Shown in pieces: positions 7,068-7,464 of a stretch of DNA of 7,464 nucleotides. A model generated the notes under the pieces. The model did not search any database. It worked only from the letters and a program-made list of their open reading frames with translations, and had not been told where the DNA came from. Within the stretch, counting starts at the first letter, position 1, and every line of letters starts with the position of its first letter. The DNA comes from Bacteroidota bacterium (GTDB lineage Bacteria > Bacteroidota > Bacteroidia > Chitinophagales > Chitinophagaceae): NCBI GenBank assembly GCA_028876035.1, contig JAGWTK010000187.1:1-7464 (forward strand). Direction: 5' to 3'. The translations under genes were made by a program, and so were the position numbers.

Positions 7068-7464
7068 AATACAAAGCCATTATAATCGACGATGAAGCGA
7101 AGGGGCGTATTGCTTTGCGGCAAAAGCTGGCCGATTATTGTCCGGATGTGGAAGTAGTGGCGGAGGCCGACAACGGACCCGAAGGCATTTTCCTGATTGA
7201 ATACCATCAGCCCAAACTGGTGTTTCTCGACATCGAGATGCCGCGCATGAATGGCTTCGACATGCTCAATGAAATTGAAGAAAAAAGTTTCCATGTGATC
7301 TTCACCACCGCGTATGATCAATATGCCATCAAAGCAATCCGTTTTGCTGCATTCGATTACCTGCTTAAACCCATCGATATCGAAGAACTGCAGGCAGCCG
7401 TGGCCAAAGTACGGGAGATGAAAAACACGCAGGTGAAAAAGCAGGTTGAGTTACTGCGGCAGAA
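7064..7464 (+). CDS. Response regulator, LytTR type by context (3' truncated)
   Basis: The frame opens with ATG at 7064, overlapping the kinase stop codon in ATGA, and stays open for 133 codons plus two bases to the window edge. The visible part is a receiver domain: acidic pair Asp9-Asp10 in IIIDDEA, phospho-acceptor Asp56 in VFLDIEMPRMNGFD, the conserved Thr82 in FTTAYDQYAIKAI, and Lys102 in FDYLLKPID. The wording of the last two motifs is characteristic of receivers joined to a LytTR DNA-binding domain, and LytS-type kinases usually pair with such regulators. The LytTR domain itself would lie beyond the edge, so that part is inferred. The residues after about 110 begin a charged linker (KVREMKNTQVKKQVELL). 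All receiver catalytic residues are present. It should be phosphorylated by the upstream kinase and regulate transcription of unknown targets. Confidence 0.93.
   Translation, partial: MKYKAIIIDDEAKGRIALRQKLADYCPDVEVVAEADNGPEGIFLIEYHQPKLVFLDIEMPRMNGFDMLNEIEEKSFHVIFTTAYDQYAIKAIRFAAFDYLLKPIDIEELQAAVAKVREMKNTQVKKQVELLRQ

Noticed and set aside
6950..7321. 123-residue minus-strand open frame opposite the kinase end and regulator start
   Set aside because: Both sense genes here have intact family motifs; the antisense translation shows no domain.

Overview
The window looks like chromosomal DNA of a Bacteroidota bacterium, probably a member or relative of Chitinophagaceae. This rests on a SusC/RagA-type TonB-dependent transporter followed directly by a SusD/RagB-type lipoprotein, on a LytS-like kinase with a TPR sensor paired with a LytTR-style response regulator, and on the lack of clear Shine-Dalgarno sequences before the starts. 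The family-level placement is a guess from the general look of the proteins. All five genes lie on the + strand and are densely packed. No RNA gene, insertion sequence, CRISPR array, phage gene or origin was seen.

Region 1 (1-5130) is a nutrient-uptake cluster. It opens with the 3' part of a DeoR/GlpR-type regulator (sugar-phosphate-sensing domain only; the DNA-binding part lies before the window). A 32-bp gap follows, then a complete SusC-like outer-membrane transporter (657-3770), a 19-bp gap and a complete SusD-like surface lipoprotein (3790-5082). A strong intrinsic terminator at 5106-5130 closes the unit. The likely working model is that SusD captures a ligand at the cell surface, SusC imports it with TonB energy, and the DeoR protein adjusts expression to an intracellular metabolite, probably a phosphorylated sugar. 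No glycoside hydrolase or surface glycan-binding protein is present in the window, so the substrate cannot be named.

Region 2 (5259-7464) is a two-component system. It holds a 602-residue sensor kinase with a signal peptide, a periplasmic TPR array, one membrane helix and a His_kinase/HATPase core. Its stop codon overlaps the start of a response regulator (ATGA), which runs off the right edge. The terminator and a 128-bp gap separate this pair from the SusCD unit, so it is probably a separate transcription unit and need not regulate SusCD.

The families are all well known. I found no convincing sign of an undescribed system. The points most worth checking are the altered sugar-phosphate-pocket residues of the DeoR protein, the close regulator-SusC-SusD linkage without enzymes, the variant SusC plug signature and the ATGA-coupled kinase/regulator pair.
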